A stretch of 64,000 bases of DNA from JADCRZ01 sp037718865. GTDB lineage: Bacteria > Bacteroidota > Bacteroidia > Chitinophagales > Chitinophagaceae. Every line of letters begins with the position of its first letter. The stretch's first letter is position 1. This document shows, piece by piece, positions 18,628 to 27,033 of this stretch. The stretch spans positions 62,001-126,000 of the forward strand of contig JBBJMP010000009.1 in NCBI GenBank assembly GCA_037718865.1, in the 5' to 3' direction. The position numbers were made by a program, and so were the translations under genes. The notes under the pieces are model-generated. The model searched no databases. It was not told where the DNA came from and saw nothing but the letters and a program-made list of their open reading frames with translations.

Positions 18628-21010
18628 TATTCATTTTTAACGTTTTAGAAAATTTTAGATGGCTTAAAGGTTCATGAGAAATAATAATAAAAGACCGGTG
18701 CGTTAAACTGTTCAAATAAGTTTCAATCCTTTCTTTAGACTCCTGGTCTATTCCGGATAGCGTCTCATCCAGGATCATCAGTTCTGCTTCGGATAATAAT
18801 GCCCTCATGATAAGTATCTTCTTACGCTGTCCGGTAGAGAGGTTTTTGCCCTGCTCATTAATTATAAAATCAAGTCCCTCCGCTTTTTCCACAATAAATT
18901 CATACAAGCCAATCTCCTTTGCTAATGCCAGTATTTCAGCAGTACTGCTATTATAATCAAAGGTGATATTATATCCCAGCGTATCATTAAACAAAATATC
19001 TTCATTGCTTACCAACAATATTTTTTTTCTGAGAGAAGATGAATTATAAAACTGGTATTTTTCATCATTAATGAATATGTCGCCTGAATCCGGAGCATAT
19101 AAAAGAGACAGCACTTTACAGAAAGTACTTTTACCAGCGCCATTTGATCCTTCTAGCCTTATTTTATCTCCCTTATTAATAATGATATTTAAATTTGAGA
19201 AAACTGGACGTTGCGGTATATATTGAAAGGCTACGTTTTTAAATTCAATGCTATCCAGCTCAAAAGATTTTATTTTGTTATGCTGGGAAGCAATGGATTT
19301 ATTGTCCTCTTTGCCAAAATCAAAATAACGGTCTAAGATTATTCTGTTTTCCTGCAGGTCCAGATTTTGTTCAAGTACCCCGCTTACCGATGAAAATACC
19401 TGGAATGATAAAGCGATAAATGTTATAATCTGACCTACACTAATACTTTTATCAATGATGTCATTTTTCGAGAGTAGTACAAGTATTAGTATACCGGCAA
19501 CTATGATAATGAAATTAATAATGCCGGAATTAATAAGATTCACATACCTTACTTTCCGTTGAATAGCAAGAATGCTTTTTATTTTAGGAGCCAGACGTTG
19601 CATAAACAGGCCTTCCATACGAAACGATTTAATTACCTGCAGTCCGTCAATATTTTCAAAAATCGAAGAATAAAGATTTGACTTTTCCAGAAAGCGTCGT
19701 TTTTCATTTTCGCGAATGTAGGGAGTAATTAAATAAAACCAAACCATAAAAAGAACCAAAATAAACAGCACGATCAAGGTTATTTTCCAGTTTAGAATGA
19801 ACAGGATAATTAATGAATACACGGCAACAAATGCATCAATAACAATTCCTGTAAAAAAACTCATGAAGAATGTTTTAAGCTTCATGCTATCTTTCACTCT
19901 TTCGCTGAGGTCGCCACGGCTAAAGGTGTGTATATAGCGGATAGGAAAGAAATTAAGTTTTTCAATAAATGAAGTAAGAAAAAAGTTGTCGAAAATATTA
20001 GCCAGATGAATAGATATAAAACTTCTGTATAGTGATAATACAAGGTTAAACAACCGGAAAAGACCTAGCCCTATAGCAAACAAAACAAGCACATTTAAGT
20101 TGTAACTCGGCAAAATAGTATCAATTAAAATCTGGTTAGCAAATATGGTTAGTTGTGCAAAAAAGGCGGCCACCAATGCAGCAGTGATATAGATGCCCCA
20201 TAGTTTATGATAAGGTTTCATTTCAGCTACAAGCCGCCGGTATGAGTTAACTGGTTTCTCGTCAGGGGCTGCCTGAGCAACAGGCAACACCACAGCTCCG
20301 GTTATGTTTATAGATAATACGACAGGTGCGGTAATCCTTAATTTTGCCTCACTTAATTTTAGTGTTCTGAATTGCTTTGGCAGTGTATTTAACTGCTGGT
20401 TAAAAAGGAGGTCTTTTAAAAAACTTTTTTCGGACTCAGCATTTGCAAAGCCAAAGTTTTCTTTCAGGTAGGAAAAATAGGTAAGCTTATTCAAAACATC
20501 TCCTTTGTTTTGATCTTCTATTGTTTGTGCATGCAAATTATATAGAGCAAGTTCGTCTATGATCATCTGTTGCAACAGATCGCTGTTGCTTACATAATCG
20601 TAGTTAGTAGTGGCGGTATAAGCCCTGCTCATTAACTCTGAAAAGCTCCACCGGTAGCTCAGCCCTTTGGCCGGATCAAGAACCTGAAGCTTATTTTTTT
20701 TTATGTCTTTAATCACTACATAATGCAAGCCCTGTCTGTTTTTAATGGGCAAAATGCACGGAAGGTGTTTTTTTATTTTATCGGGGCTGTATTTCAGCGT
20801 ATTCGTATCGAGCAGGTTAAAAGCAGTTTTGAAATGTTGTTTGTCGAAAAAAGCTTTTATATCGTGCAGGCTCGATCCGTTTTCATTTAAAAAAATATTT
20901 TCTTCAATGTAATCTCTGTTAACGTGAATATTGAACAAATTATAGACAATCTTTACAGCACTTATGCCACAATCGTTATGTTTTAACTGTTGTTCAATCT
21001 TGCTCTCCAT
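18590..21010 (-). CDS. C39 peptidase-containing ABC exporter (double-Gly leader processing)
   Basis: 806 residues. The N-terminal C39 peptidase has its catalytic residues: oxyanion Gln8, Cys14 (KHNDCGISA), His96 (GLHYVVI) and Asp112 (VLDPAKG). A ~100-residue linker (about 150-260) is followed by six membrane helices (about 270-540). The ATPase domain has Walker A at 621-629 (GSNGAGKST), signature LSTGQ at 724-728, Walker B LMILDE at 744-749 and His779. Such proteins cut leader peptides after GG and export the rest. The precursor at 22489 has exactly such a GG site, making it the likely substrate. Confidence 0.95.
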   Translation of the reverse strand: MESKIEQQLKHNDCGISAVKIVYNLFNIHVNRDYIEENIFLNENGSSLHDIKAFFDKQHFKTAFNLLDTNTLKYSPDKIKKHLPCILPIKNRQGLHYVVIKDIKKNKLQVLDPAKGLSYRWSFSELMSRAYTATTNYDYVSNSDLLQQMIIDELALYNLHAQTIEDQNKGDVLNKLTYFSYLKENFGFANAESEKSFLKDLLFNQQLNTLPKQFRTLKLSEAKLRITAPVVLSINITGAVVLPVAQAAPDEKPVNSYRRLVAEMKPYHKLWGIYITAALVAAFFAQLTIFANQILIDTILPSYNLNVLVLFAIGLGLFRLFNLVLSLYRSFISIHLANIFDNFFLTSFIEKLNFFPIRYIHTFSRGDLSERVKDSMKLKTFFMSFFTGIVIDAFVAVYSLIILFILNWKITLIVLFILVLFMVWFYLITPYIRENEKRRFLEKSNLYSSIFENIDGLQVIKSFRMEGLFMQRLAPKIKSILAIQRKVRYVNLINSGIINFIIIVAGILILVLLSKNDIIDKSISVGQIITFIALSFQVFSSVSGVLEQNLDLQENRIILDRYFDFGKEDNKSIASQHNKIKSFELDSIEFKNVAFQYIPQRPVFSNLNIIINKGDKIRLEGSNGAGKSTFCKVLSLLYAPDSGDIFINDEKYQFYNSSSLRKKILLVSNEDILFNDTLGYNITFDYNSSTAEILALAKEIGLYEFIVEKAEGLDFIINEQGKNLSTGQRKKILIMRALLSEAELMILDETLSGIDQESKERIETYLNSLTHRSFIIISHEPLSHLKFSKTLKMNNGSIEQLQLYGV

Positions 21011-21208
21011 TCTTATATAAGATATAGCGTTACAGGTAAAGATTTATTTTTTGCTATTGACGTAAATGACTCTGTTGCTTTTAAATTTGACCATTTTATC
21101 TCCCAAAAAATTGCTAAAAACGGTTCTTTTAAAACAAATTGCTGCCCAGTGTTTGTTTCCTGCTTTATTACTTCTTATAAAAACTACTTATTAAAAAAAA
21201 ATCAGCAT

Positions 21209-22402
21209 TTATATAAAAACGTAATTTTTATACTCTTCTAAAATCTCTCCGGCATTCGCATATCTATCCAATGGCTTTTTATTCAGGCACTTTTTTACAA
21301 TAGCTATCAGCGGTATTGGAACAGGGTAATTCAGGAATGACTCTTCATGATACTGGGCTTCTGCTTCTTTAATATTAAAGGCTAGCTCTTCCCATATAAA
21401 TCCTTCAAAAGGTAACGTATTGTAAAGGATAAGATATATCAATAATCCAATCTGGTAAACGTCAGAATATAAATCTGGCTGAGTCGTGAACTTTTTCGAA
21501 GTCGTATTATTAATCCGATCAGGAGGCATGTAATGGTATACTCCTCCAAATTTAAGCACCTGCTCATTTTCAACCTGTACTTTTCTTGATAATTCTACAT
21601 CTATAATCTTTATAGTTTTATCTTTTAAAACCAAAATATTTGATGCATGTATGTCACCATGTATTAATTTGCAATCATGTAGCAAGGAAAATCCATAGAT
21701 AATGCCTTGAATTATTTGCAGGCAATCTTCTTTAGTTAATGGTTCCTGTTCATCTATATATCTGGATAGTGATTTGCCGTTAATGTATTCCAGTGTAATA
21801 TAAGCATAAAGCTCCTTCTCTTTATTAAACCCATACACGTGGCTAATGCTTGGAATTTCTTTTACATCATAAAGCATCTCATACTCTCTTTCTAACTGCT
21901 TTAGTTCTTTTTGGTAATGATGTTCATTACTTACTTTATTTTTATTTAATAATTTAAGTACATAATTATATTGGTTTCTTGTATCAACTACTAAATAAAT
22001 ATCTATGTTACTTTTATTACTAAGAATTCTCAGTACGCTATAATTATCAATAATATCTCCCTCTCTAAACAGAGTTTCTTTTGAAAGTAACGGTTCTTCA
22101 GTGTTTTCGGCAACTAAAAAATTTTTTTTTATTAGATACTTTAAAAAGGTGTTACATGTTTGCTCAAATACACTGGCATCACTATTAACCTCTGCTTCTA
22201 TTTCCTGCAGTACTTCTTGCTGTGTTTTAGGAATGAAAAACTTATCTAAAAAATATTTAATAGTTCCATTAATCAAAAAGTCCGTTTCCTGTCTTTCATC
22301 GCTTAAAATATAGTATCCATGACTATATTTTTCAGGAGCATCTCCTTCGAAAAAATCATTTGTATCTGCAATAGTTATATTTCTGGATAATGTATATTTC
22401 AT
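21209..22402 (-). CDS. PqqD-like RRE fused to a Ser/Thr protein kinase (putative RiPP-modifying kinase)
   Basis: 397 residues. Residues ~40-100 have the pattern of a PqqD/RiPP-recognition winged helix (DFLINGTIKYFLDKFF, QEVLQEIEAEV, FLKYLIKKNFLV). A Hanks-type kinase follows: Lys150 (YVLKLL), catalytic loop HGDIHASN at 248-255 with Asp250 and Asn255, metal-binding Asp268 (IIDVE replacing DFG), SDVYQIG at 313-319 and Arg380. The glycine loop is degenerate (ILSNKSNIDIY, no GxGxxG). There is no membrane helix, lanthionine lyase or LanC domain. It lies between a Ser-rich precursor gene and its exporter. I infer that the RRE holds the leader while the kinase phosphorylates core serines. Alternatives are a regulatory kinase or an incomplete dehydratase needing a partner elsewhere. 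Confidence 0.85.
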   Translation of the reverse strand: MKYTLSRNITIADTNDFFEGDAPEKYSHGYYILSDERQETDFLINGTIKYFLDKFFIPKTQQEVLQEIEAEVNSDASVFEQTCNTFLKYLIKKNFLVAENTEEPLLSKETLFREGDIIDNYSVLRILSNKSNIDIYLVVDTRNQYNYVLKLLNKNKVSNEHHYQKELKQLEREYEMLYDVKEIPSISHVYGFNKEKELYAYITLEYINGKSLSRYIDEQEPLTKEDCLQIIQGIIYGFSLLHDCKLIHGDIHASNILVLKDKTIKIIDVELSRKVQVENEQVLKFGGVYHYMPPDRINNTTSKKFTTQPDLYSDVYQIGLLIYLILYNTLPFEGFIWEELAFNIKEAEAQYHEESFLNYPVPIPLIAIVKKCLNKKPLDRYANAGEILEEYKNYVFI

Positions 22403-22423
22403 AATACAAAACCGATTCTAATT

Positions 22424-22457
22424 AAAAGGATTAGGAGTTACCTCCTAATCCTTTTTT
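22424..22457 (-). terminator. hairpin between precursor and kinase genes
   Basis: GGATTAGGAG at 22428-22437 and its exact complement at 22442-22451 form a 10-bp stem with a 4-nt loop, extended by A/T pairs. On the minus strand it is followed by TTTTAATT, so it could terminate most transcripts after the precursor and let some read through into the kinase. That would give excess precursor over enzyme, as is common in peptide operons. It could also act as a processing or stability hairpin. Confidence 0.75.
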
Positions 22458-22488
22458 ACACAATTAAGCAATAGTTAATTGCAATTGA

Positions 22489-22671
22489 TTAATAGCAGGG
22501 ATTGTAGCAAGAGTTGGAGCGGCTACGGCTACGGCTGTGGCTACGGCTACGGCGGCTGCGGCTGTGGCTTTTCTTACTTTTTTTGCTTCCGCATTTGTCA
22601 CCACCTCCGGCAACGATTTCATTAAAAGACTCTGCTTTCAATTCTGACATTAATTTTTCTAACGTAATCAT
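22489..22671 (-). CDS. putative RiPP precursor with GG leader and Arg/Ser-repeat core
   Basis: 60 residues. The leader (1-23) is acidic and amphipathic and ends AESFNEIVAGG, a double-Gly site for C39 cleavage. The core (24-60) has 12 Ser, 7 Arg, 5 Lys and Cys at 27, 55 and 59. Residues 35-54 alternate Ser with Arg or His, like the RS domains of eukaryotic SR proteins, which are kinase substrates. The peptide ends CYNPCY. It is the first gene of the cluster, 86 bp before the kinase gene. No family match is known to me. A basic structural peptide is an alternative, but the leader and neighbours favour a modified exported peptide. Confidence 0.85.
   Translation of the reverse strand: MITLEKLMSELKAESFNEIVAGGGDKCGSKKSKKSHSRSRRSRSHSRSRSRSNSCYNPCY
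22521..22565. repeat. hexanucleotide repeat encoding the Ser-Arg core
   Basis: Near-perfect GGCTAC/GGCTGT units (AGCCGT/AGCCAC read on the minus strand) run through the precursor core in frame, each encoding Ser-Arg or Ser-His. One 9-bp variant breaks the period. Slippage here would lengthen or shorten the core in Ser-Arg steps without a frameshift. Confidence 0.85.
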
Positions 22672-23106
22672 AAAAAAAATTTAACATGAAACAATCGTGG
22701 CTACTCTATTTTAAGGGTTTTCGCCTTCGCCCTATTAATGTTGAATAAATCAACACTAATTATTTTAAAATAATTATTAAACACTTTAGATAGTTAATAA
22801 TAGCTAAGACTCTATTTTGAGTTTTAACATTATTAAGCAATAGAATAAAATTGGATGTATGCAGTAAGCCTCTATGGGGTATAGTAGATGTGTTTCCTTT
22901 AAAGTGTCTGTACGTATAAACACTTATAAAGAATATGTTAAGTTAATATTAATTTTTATATAAAAACATCATTTAATAAATATTTTTTATATTTAATTGC
23001 TGAATATTTCCCACTTCAGCAATTACGTATTCTATACCATCTCTTCATTAATAAAGCTTTTACGGTTAAAACGGCTTTTTTCAGGAGTCTGAATTAATCT
23101 CGATTG

Positions 23107-23223
23107 CTAACGAAGAATCACTTTGATGCTTTCATCAGATTTACGGTTACCTTTTTCTTTTCCCTGCATCACATCGGCATAGTAGAGACCGGCACGATAG
23201 CCATCGCTTACTCTCCGCGTACT
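23107..23223 (-). pseudogene. C-terminal gene remnant
   Basis: An open stretch of ~38 codons without a start ends at TAG 23107-23109 and reads ...SDGYRAGLYYADVMQGKEKG...IKVILR. It looks like the tail of a once longer protein, cut off on its 5' side. The family is not identified. Confidence 0.3.
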
Positions 23224-23281
23224 GTAAAAATTAGTTTTGTAAGGGTGTATTAGTTTTGCTTCCAAATTGTTTGCAATTAAA

Positions 23282-23306
23282 TAAAAGCCCTCGAGAATGA
23301 GCTTTT
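23282..23306 (-). terminator. displaced terminator of tRNA-Leu
   Basis: On the minus strand AAAAGCTC...GAGGGCTTTTATTT forms a hairpin with a T-rich tail, 20 bp beyond the distal att copy. Before integration of the 21-kb element this would have lain just after the tRNA-Leu gene now at 44466, so it is probably the ancestral tRNA terminator. Confidence 0.6.
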
Positions 23307-23325
23307 AGGAGTAATTGATTATCTA

Positions 23326-23341
23326 GTGCCCGGGACTGGAA
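23326..23341. repeat. distal attachment site (16-bp copy of the tRNA-Leu 3' end)
   Basis: GTGCCCGGGACTGGAA here is identical to 44468-44483, which is the acceptor/T-arm 3' end of tRNA-Leu(CAA). The match stops sharply on both sides. A tyrosine integrase gene lies next to the tRNA at the other end, the standard arrangement after integration into a tRNA gene. Confidence 0.88.
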
Positions 23342-23611
23342 CAATACTACACGTGTAAATAACTGATAATCATTAATTTATTTGACATATCATTTTTGTG
23401 AGTAACAATAAGGTAACACAAATTGTAAAATATACCTACTACAGATCATTAACTCTTACTTCTAAACTCCTCAGCCATCTCATTTGCCGGTCTAGATCGC
23501 TTCTTTTACATAGAAAAGAGCCTGGGGGAAGTTATGAGCAGAAAAGATTATAATTGCTGGATTATAAAGCCGGTTTTTGGTCGCCAGAACCTGCGGAACT
23601 AACCAATTATA
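23342..23611. other. no gene seen (left end of element)
   Basis: 270 bp inside the distal att site with no supported coding sequence. Confidence 0.5.
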
Positions 23612-23857
23612 TTTAACGCCATCGAACAGCCAGATTACGGATCGTTAACAGAATACTTTGACCTAAACGGACAAAGCGTCTATTTTTCCATTCATCCGGA
23701 GATGTACCCGGCTGAAACCGGAATTGCTCCTACTGGCCGCTATCTCATTTATTGCATTCATCCGGTTCACGGAAGCTGTCATTTCATTGTGGAGCAGGAT
23801 AAGGATTATGTCTGGCAGTCCGAACATTACCCCCATTTATTGACCCGAAAATTATAG
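23612..23857 (+). pseudogene. small ORF without start codon (probable gene remnant)
   Basis: 81 codons open from about 23612 to TAG 23855-23857, reading FNAIEQPDYGSLTEYFDLNG... and ...HPVHGSCHFIVEQDKDYVW. The protein-like composition suggests real coding sequence. The first in-frame ATG is ~30 codons in, and a stop (TAA) lies just upstream, so the 5' part is probably lost. Family not recognised. Confidence 0.4.
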
Positions 23858-23903
23858 ATTGGATTGGAGAGAGGATTGAAGAACAAAATAAAAATTCAGG
23901 AAC

Positions 23904-24119
23904 TTGAATATTCATTTTAATGATAAATTATGGAACTTCAAATTCGAACCCGGCCAGCGGGTCCTGGTCCGGGAAAATGAGGACTGCCTGTATGGTAATG
24001 TCGTGAGTGTGGACGGACCATTTGTTGAGGTTCAGTTTGATGGCATGCCTCATACAGTCCGGCTCGATGATGCTTTCACATCGCAATTGGAACTTTGCGA
24101 AGTTAAAAAGGCTAAATAA
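23904..24119 (+). CDS. small SH3/KOW-like hypothetical protein
   Basis: About 71 residues if read from TTG 23904; no in-frame ATG precedes it. The centre (GQRVLVRENEDCLYGNVVSV, VEVQFDGMPHTVRL) has the rhythm of a small beta-barrel of SH3/KOW type. The start is uncertain and it follows a probable remnant closely, so it may also be a fragment. Confidence 0.5.
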   Translation: MNIHFNDKLWNFKFEPGQRVLVRENEDCLYGNVVSVDGPFVEVQFDGMPHTVRLDDAFTSQLELCEVKKAK

Positions 24120-24306
24120 TGTGGGGCCTTATAACAGCCCAGGCTAAGCAATATTGTCAGCAGCTAAGCCGGCAATCTGCAGCTTTCAAAGAAAAGATAT
24201 TTCGAAAAAATAGAAAAGGCAAAGAATAAATAAAATTTACTATGAGATTGAGAGGTATCTGCCTCTGATTGCTAACGGCAATTGGTGGAAGGCAATAGAA
24301 ATTCAA

Positions 24307-25446
24307 ATGGAAGAACAAGTATTTACCCGGCAAGAACTTTATGATCTAGTTTGGTCTGAATCCGTCCTTTCGCTTTCAAAGAAGTACAAGATCTCAGACG
24401 TAGGATTACGTAAGATCTGTATAAAGAACAATATCCCTTTACCTAAGGCTGGTCATTGGCAGAAAATTAAGTTTGCTAAGAAGTCCTCAAAGCCATCCTT
24501 ACCTTCCGAGCATTCCAGAGATGAAGCAATAACTGTAATGTTACGAGACGAAAATACTCAAAAGGTATTCAAAAGCCTGGCGCCTTTAATTGCCCTGAAA
24601 AAGGAAATTGAATTTAATCTTAAATCAAAACTCAATGTACCTCGCAAACTCATAAATCCTGACGAGCTTATCGTTACTGCTAGGAATACACTTATAAATA
24701 AACCGCCAGATATGGAACTATACGTTGGCACCGTAAGTACTTCCGGCAATGGACTGAATATAAGAGTAGCAGTTGGAAGTATAAGCAGAGCTCTTAGATT
24801 TATGAACACTCTCATTAAGGCTCTTCGGGCCAGAGGCCATGATGTAGGTATCAAAAATGGAGCTGCTTATGTAACTGTTGAAGGAGAAGATTTCGATATG
24901 CTTATTCGGGAAAAAATGACAGCAGAAGTTATAAAGGACGAGTGGGGAAACAGAACAATATATAAACCAACCGGAATTTTAGCTTTACGCGCTTACCGCG
25001 AATGGAAAGATGGAAAATTTGTACTCGAAAGTCAATTGTCTAAAATTATTGCCTATTTAGAACTTGCTGCAAAAGAACGGAAGGACTGGCGAATAAAACG
25101 GGATAAGGAGCGGAGAGAATATGAGGAGAGGGAAAGAAGAAAAAAGGAACTATTCCTGCGCCAGGAACAGGAATTGAGCGATACTATTAAAATGCTTGAA
25201 GAGTCATCAAGGTTTCATAAATCCCAAAATCTTAGAGAGTATATTGATGCTGTAGAACGAAAAGCAGTTGCTCTCGGAAATGACACTTCTCAGCAATTTA
25301 TAAACTGGTTGGAGTGGGCAAGGAAGAAAGCTGATTGGTATGATCCTTTTATTGAAGCAGAAGATAAATTGTTAAAAAATGTTAATAGGGAAACTCTGGC
25401 TTTTGAACTTAGCGGGGATGATAATGATGATGAAGAGCCAGAATAG
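24307..25446 (+). CDS. mobile-element HTH and coiled-coil protein of unknown function
   Basis: 379 residues. The N-terminus (FTRQELYDLVWSESVLSLSK, then ISDVGLRKICIKNNIP and PKAGHW) matches a helix-turn-helix opening seen in many accessory proteins of bacterial mobile elements. A charged coiled coil follows at about 250-310 (KERREYEERERRKKEL...), and the C-terminus is acidic (DDNDDEEPE). It is plus-strand cargo near the left end of the element. Function is unknown; a role in defence or element regulation would be a guess. Confidence 0.7.
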   Translation: MEEQVFTRQELYDLVWSESVLSLSKKYKISDVGLRKICIKNNIPLPKAGHWQKIKFAKKSSKPSLPSEHSRDEAITVMLRDENTQKVFKSLAPLIALKKEIEFNLKSKLNVPRKLINPDELIVTARNTLINKPPDMELYVGTVSTSGNGLNIRVAVGSISRALRFMNTLIKALRARGHDVGIKNGAAYVTVEGEDFDMLIREKMTAEVIKDEWGNRTIYKPTGILALRAYREWKDGKFVLESQLSKIIAYLELAAKERKDWRIKRDKERREYEERERRKKELFLRQEQELSDTIKMLEESSRFHKSQNLREYIDAVERKAVALGNDTSQQFINWLEWARKKADWYDPFIEAEDKLLKNVNRETLAFELSGDDNDDEEPE

Positions 25447-25548
25447 GGTAATTATAATACTCCACATTGGGACTCGCTCAAAATAGAACCATCTGGCTTA
25501 ATCGGTAATATACTTGTGCGTTTGTGCCTTTCCTCAAGTACTATTTTT

Positions 25549-26757
25549 CTATTTTTTATTGAAAGCTGGTAATATGTATTTTTTAATCAGTTCGTCAGAT
25601 GGTGATTGAGCGTTGTAATTGCCTCCTGTTATAACGGTTACCATATTTTGTTCTTCCCAAATAAAAATTTTTTGTCCACCGTTGCCTTGTGCTGCCTTGC
25701 CGTAATATCTAACTCCATCAGCGTCTAAATATTTAATCCACCAAAAATAACCATAATCTACACCTTGTACTGCTGAGTGCTTTGTTAAGGATTGTTTTAT
25801 CCAATCAGATGAAATTACTTGCTTGCCATTCCATTGACCCTTGTTAAGATAGAATAACCCAAATTTTGCCATATCCCTTGAATTTAAGTACACTTCGCAA
25901 ATTGTTTCAGTGCTTGATTTGTCAGGTTTAAAGTTCCAAACATAATTCTTGATTCCTAAATCTTTAAAAAGAGTCTGTTTCGCAAATTCAGGCAAAGCCA
26001 TTTTTGTTTGCTTTTCAATAATTCGACCAGCTACAATAGTATTACCCGAACAATACCTTCCCATGCTACCCGCACTATCAATCATGGGTAAGTCAAGCGT
26101 AAATTTTACCCAATCATCACTGTTGTTCATTTTGTTTTCATGTCCTTCAGATTTTGGATTGGTTATATCACAATCCAAACCGCTTTGATTGGTAAGCAGG
26201 TTTTCAAAAACAAGTTTGCCATCTTTGATAATGAGGACACTATGTACATTAGGATATGTTCCATTCAAAATCTTCAGCATCATCTCATTTAATAAAGCAA
26301 TGTCTAAACCTGATTTGTCTATATTTCCAGTCGCTAATCCATCCTTGGTGTTTTTAGGCTGTACATAGTTGTATCCTTTCGAGGTGTCGATTCGTACATA
26401 CCACAATTCCTTTGGGAACTTAACTTTCTTACTTAATAGCTTAAATTTGGTATCATCTAAAATGTAGCCAATTATTTTGTTAGATGAATCTCTGAAAAAT
26501 TGTATCTTCTCTTGAGCTTTACTTATAAATAAATCTTTACCAATGAGTGTCAACTCAAATTTTGTGTCATTAATAATCGCATACAATAGCGTGTCTTTTG
26601 GAGATGCTGCAATTTTAAATGGCGATTGATTTCTATATTCATACTGCCCTTCAAACTCTTTAAGTTGTCGGTATGTAAAAATTGAGTATTGCTGTTGTGA
26701 AAAAGCTGTTATAGTTGTCAGCCATAATAAAGTTATAAGTAACGTAAATTTCTTCAT
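25549..26757 (-). CDS. serine hydrolase (class C beta-lactamase family) lacking the Ser-x-x-Lys segment
   Basis: 402 residues from ATG 26757, chosen because MKKFTLLITLLWLTTITAFS is a signal peptide; an upstream ATG would add 13 unlikely residues. The family landmarks SGLDCD, DDWVKFTLDLPM, YCSGN (Tyr of the YxN motif) and MAKFGLFYLNKGQWNGK are present. In homologues ~60-70 residues separate the LVFE strand from LLT..SGLDCD and hold the catalytic SxxK. Here LVFEN (183-187) runs straight into LLTNQSGLDCD (187-197). The nucleophile therefore appears deleted in frame, and the protein should be inactive as a hydrolase. It is monocistronic cargo. Confidence 0.8.
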   Translation of the reverse strand: MKKFTLLITLLWLTTITAFSQQQYSIFTYRQLKEFEGQYEYRNQSPFKIAASPKDTLLYAIINDTKFELTLIGKDLFISKAQEKIQFFRDSSNKIIGYILDDTKFKLLSKKVKFPKELWYVRIDTSKGYNYVQPKNTKDGLATGNIDKSGLDIALLNEMMLKILNGTYPNVHSVLIIKDGKLVFENLLTNQSGLDCDITNPKSEGHENKMNNSDDWVKFTLDLPMIDSAGSMGRYCSGNTIVAGRIIEKQTKMALPEFAKQTLFKDLGIKNYVWNFKPDKSSTETICEVYLNSRDMAKFGLFYLNKGQWNGKQVISSDWIKQSLTKHSAVQGVDYGYFWWIKYLDADGVRYYGKAAQGNGGQKIFIWEEQNMVTVITGGNYNAQSPSDELIKKYILPAFNKK

Positions 26758-27033
26758 TTGACTGTTTTTTAGAGTGCTCTTTGGCATAACGCACAACGAG
26801 TATGCATTTAAGCAGTTGGGGCCTCTGTATACGTCCGCCTGGTGCCGATGCCAAATTTATAACAAATCGTTCATTGTTCGTTCACTGCTCGGCTTTTATG
26901 TCCAGCCCAACTGGTGCTGATTAGCGGCCGGTTGTTCATTTATACTGAAAAATTTGATTCATTGATTATCAAAGTATTCCTATCGCTTTATTGCATTGTA
27001 AGGTGCGGCAATACAACTACCGATTGGTAGCCA
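26758..27033. other. intergenic, no gene seen
   Basis: Holds the likely promoter of the serine hydrolase gene and a spaced inverted repeat, CAGTTGGG at 26813-26820 and CCCAACTG at 26906-26913. No coding sequence is supported. Confidence 0.5.

Larger units (their letters stand above)
22672..23325. other. AT-rich intergenic region upstream of the peptide cluster
   Basis: Very AT-rich stretch (about 22740-23060) with no convincing gene. It should contain the promoter of the minus-strand peptide operon, but I could not find a clean TTTG/TAnnTTTG pair on that strand. Its right part holds a short gene remnant and the displaced tRNA terminator. Confidence 0.5.

Noticed and set aside
16025..22671. 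Lanthipeptide class III/IV cluster
   Set aside because: There is no lyase or LanC-like cyclase domain in the kinase protein or its neighbours, and the kinase N-terminus looks like an RRE instead.
26813..26913. Integron attC-like site near the serine hydrolase gene
   Set aside because: The inverted pair CAGTTGGG/CCCAACTG has GTT first and AAC last on this strand, the opposite of an attC core, and no flanking cassette array or integron integrase is seen.
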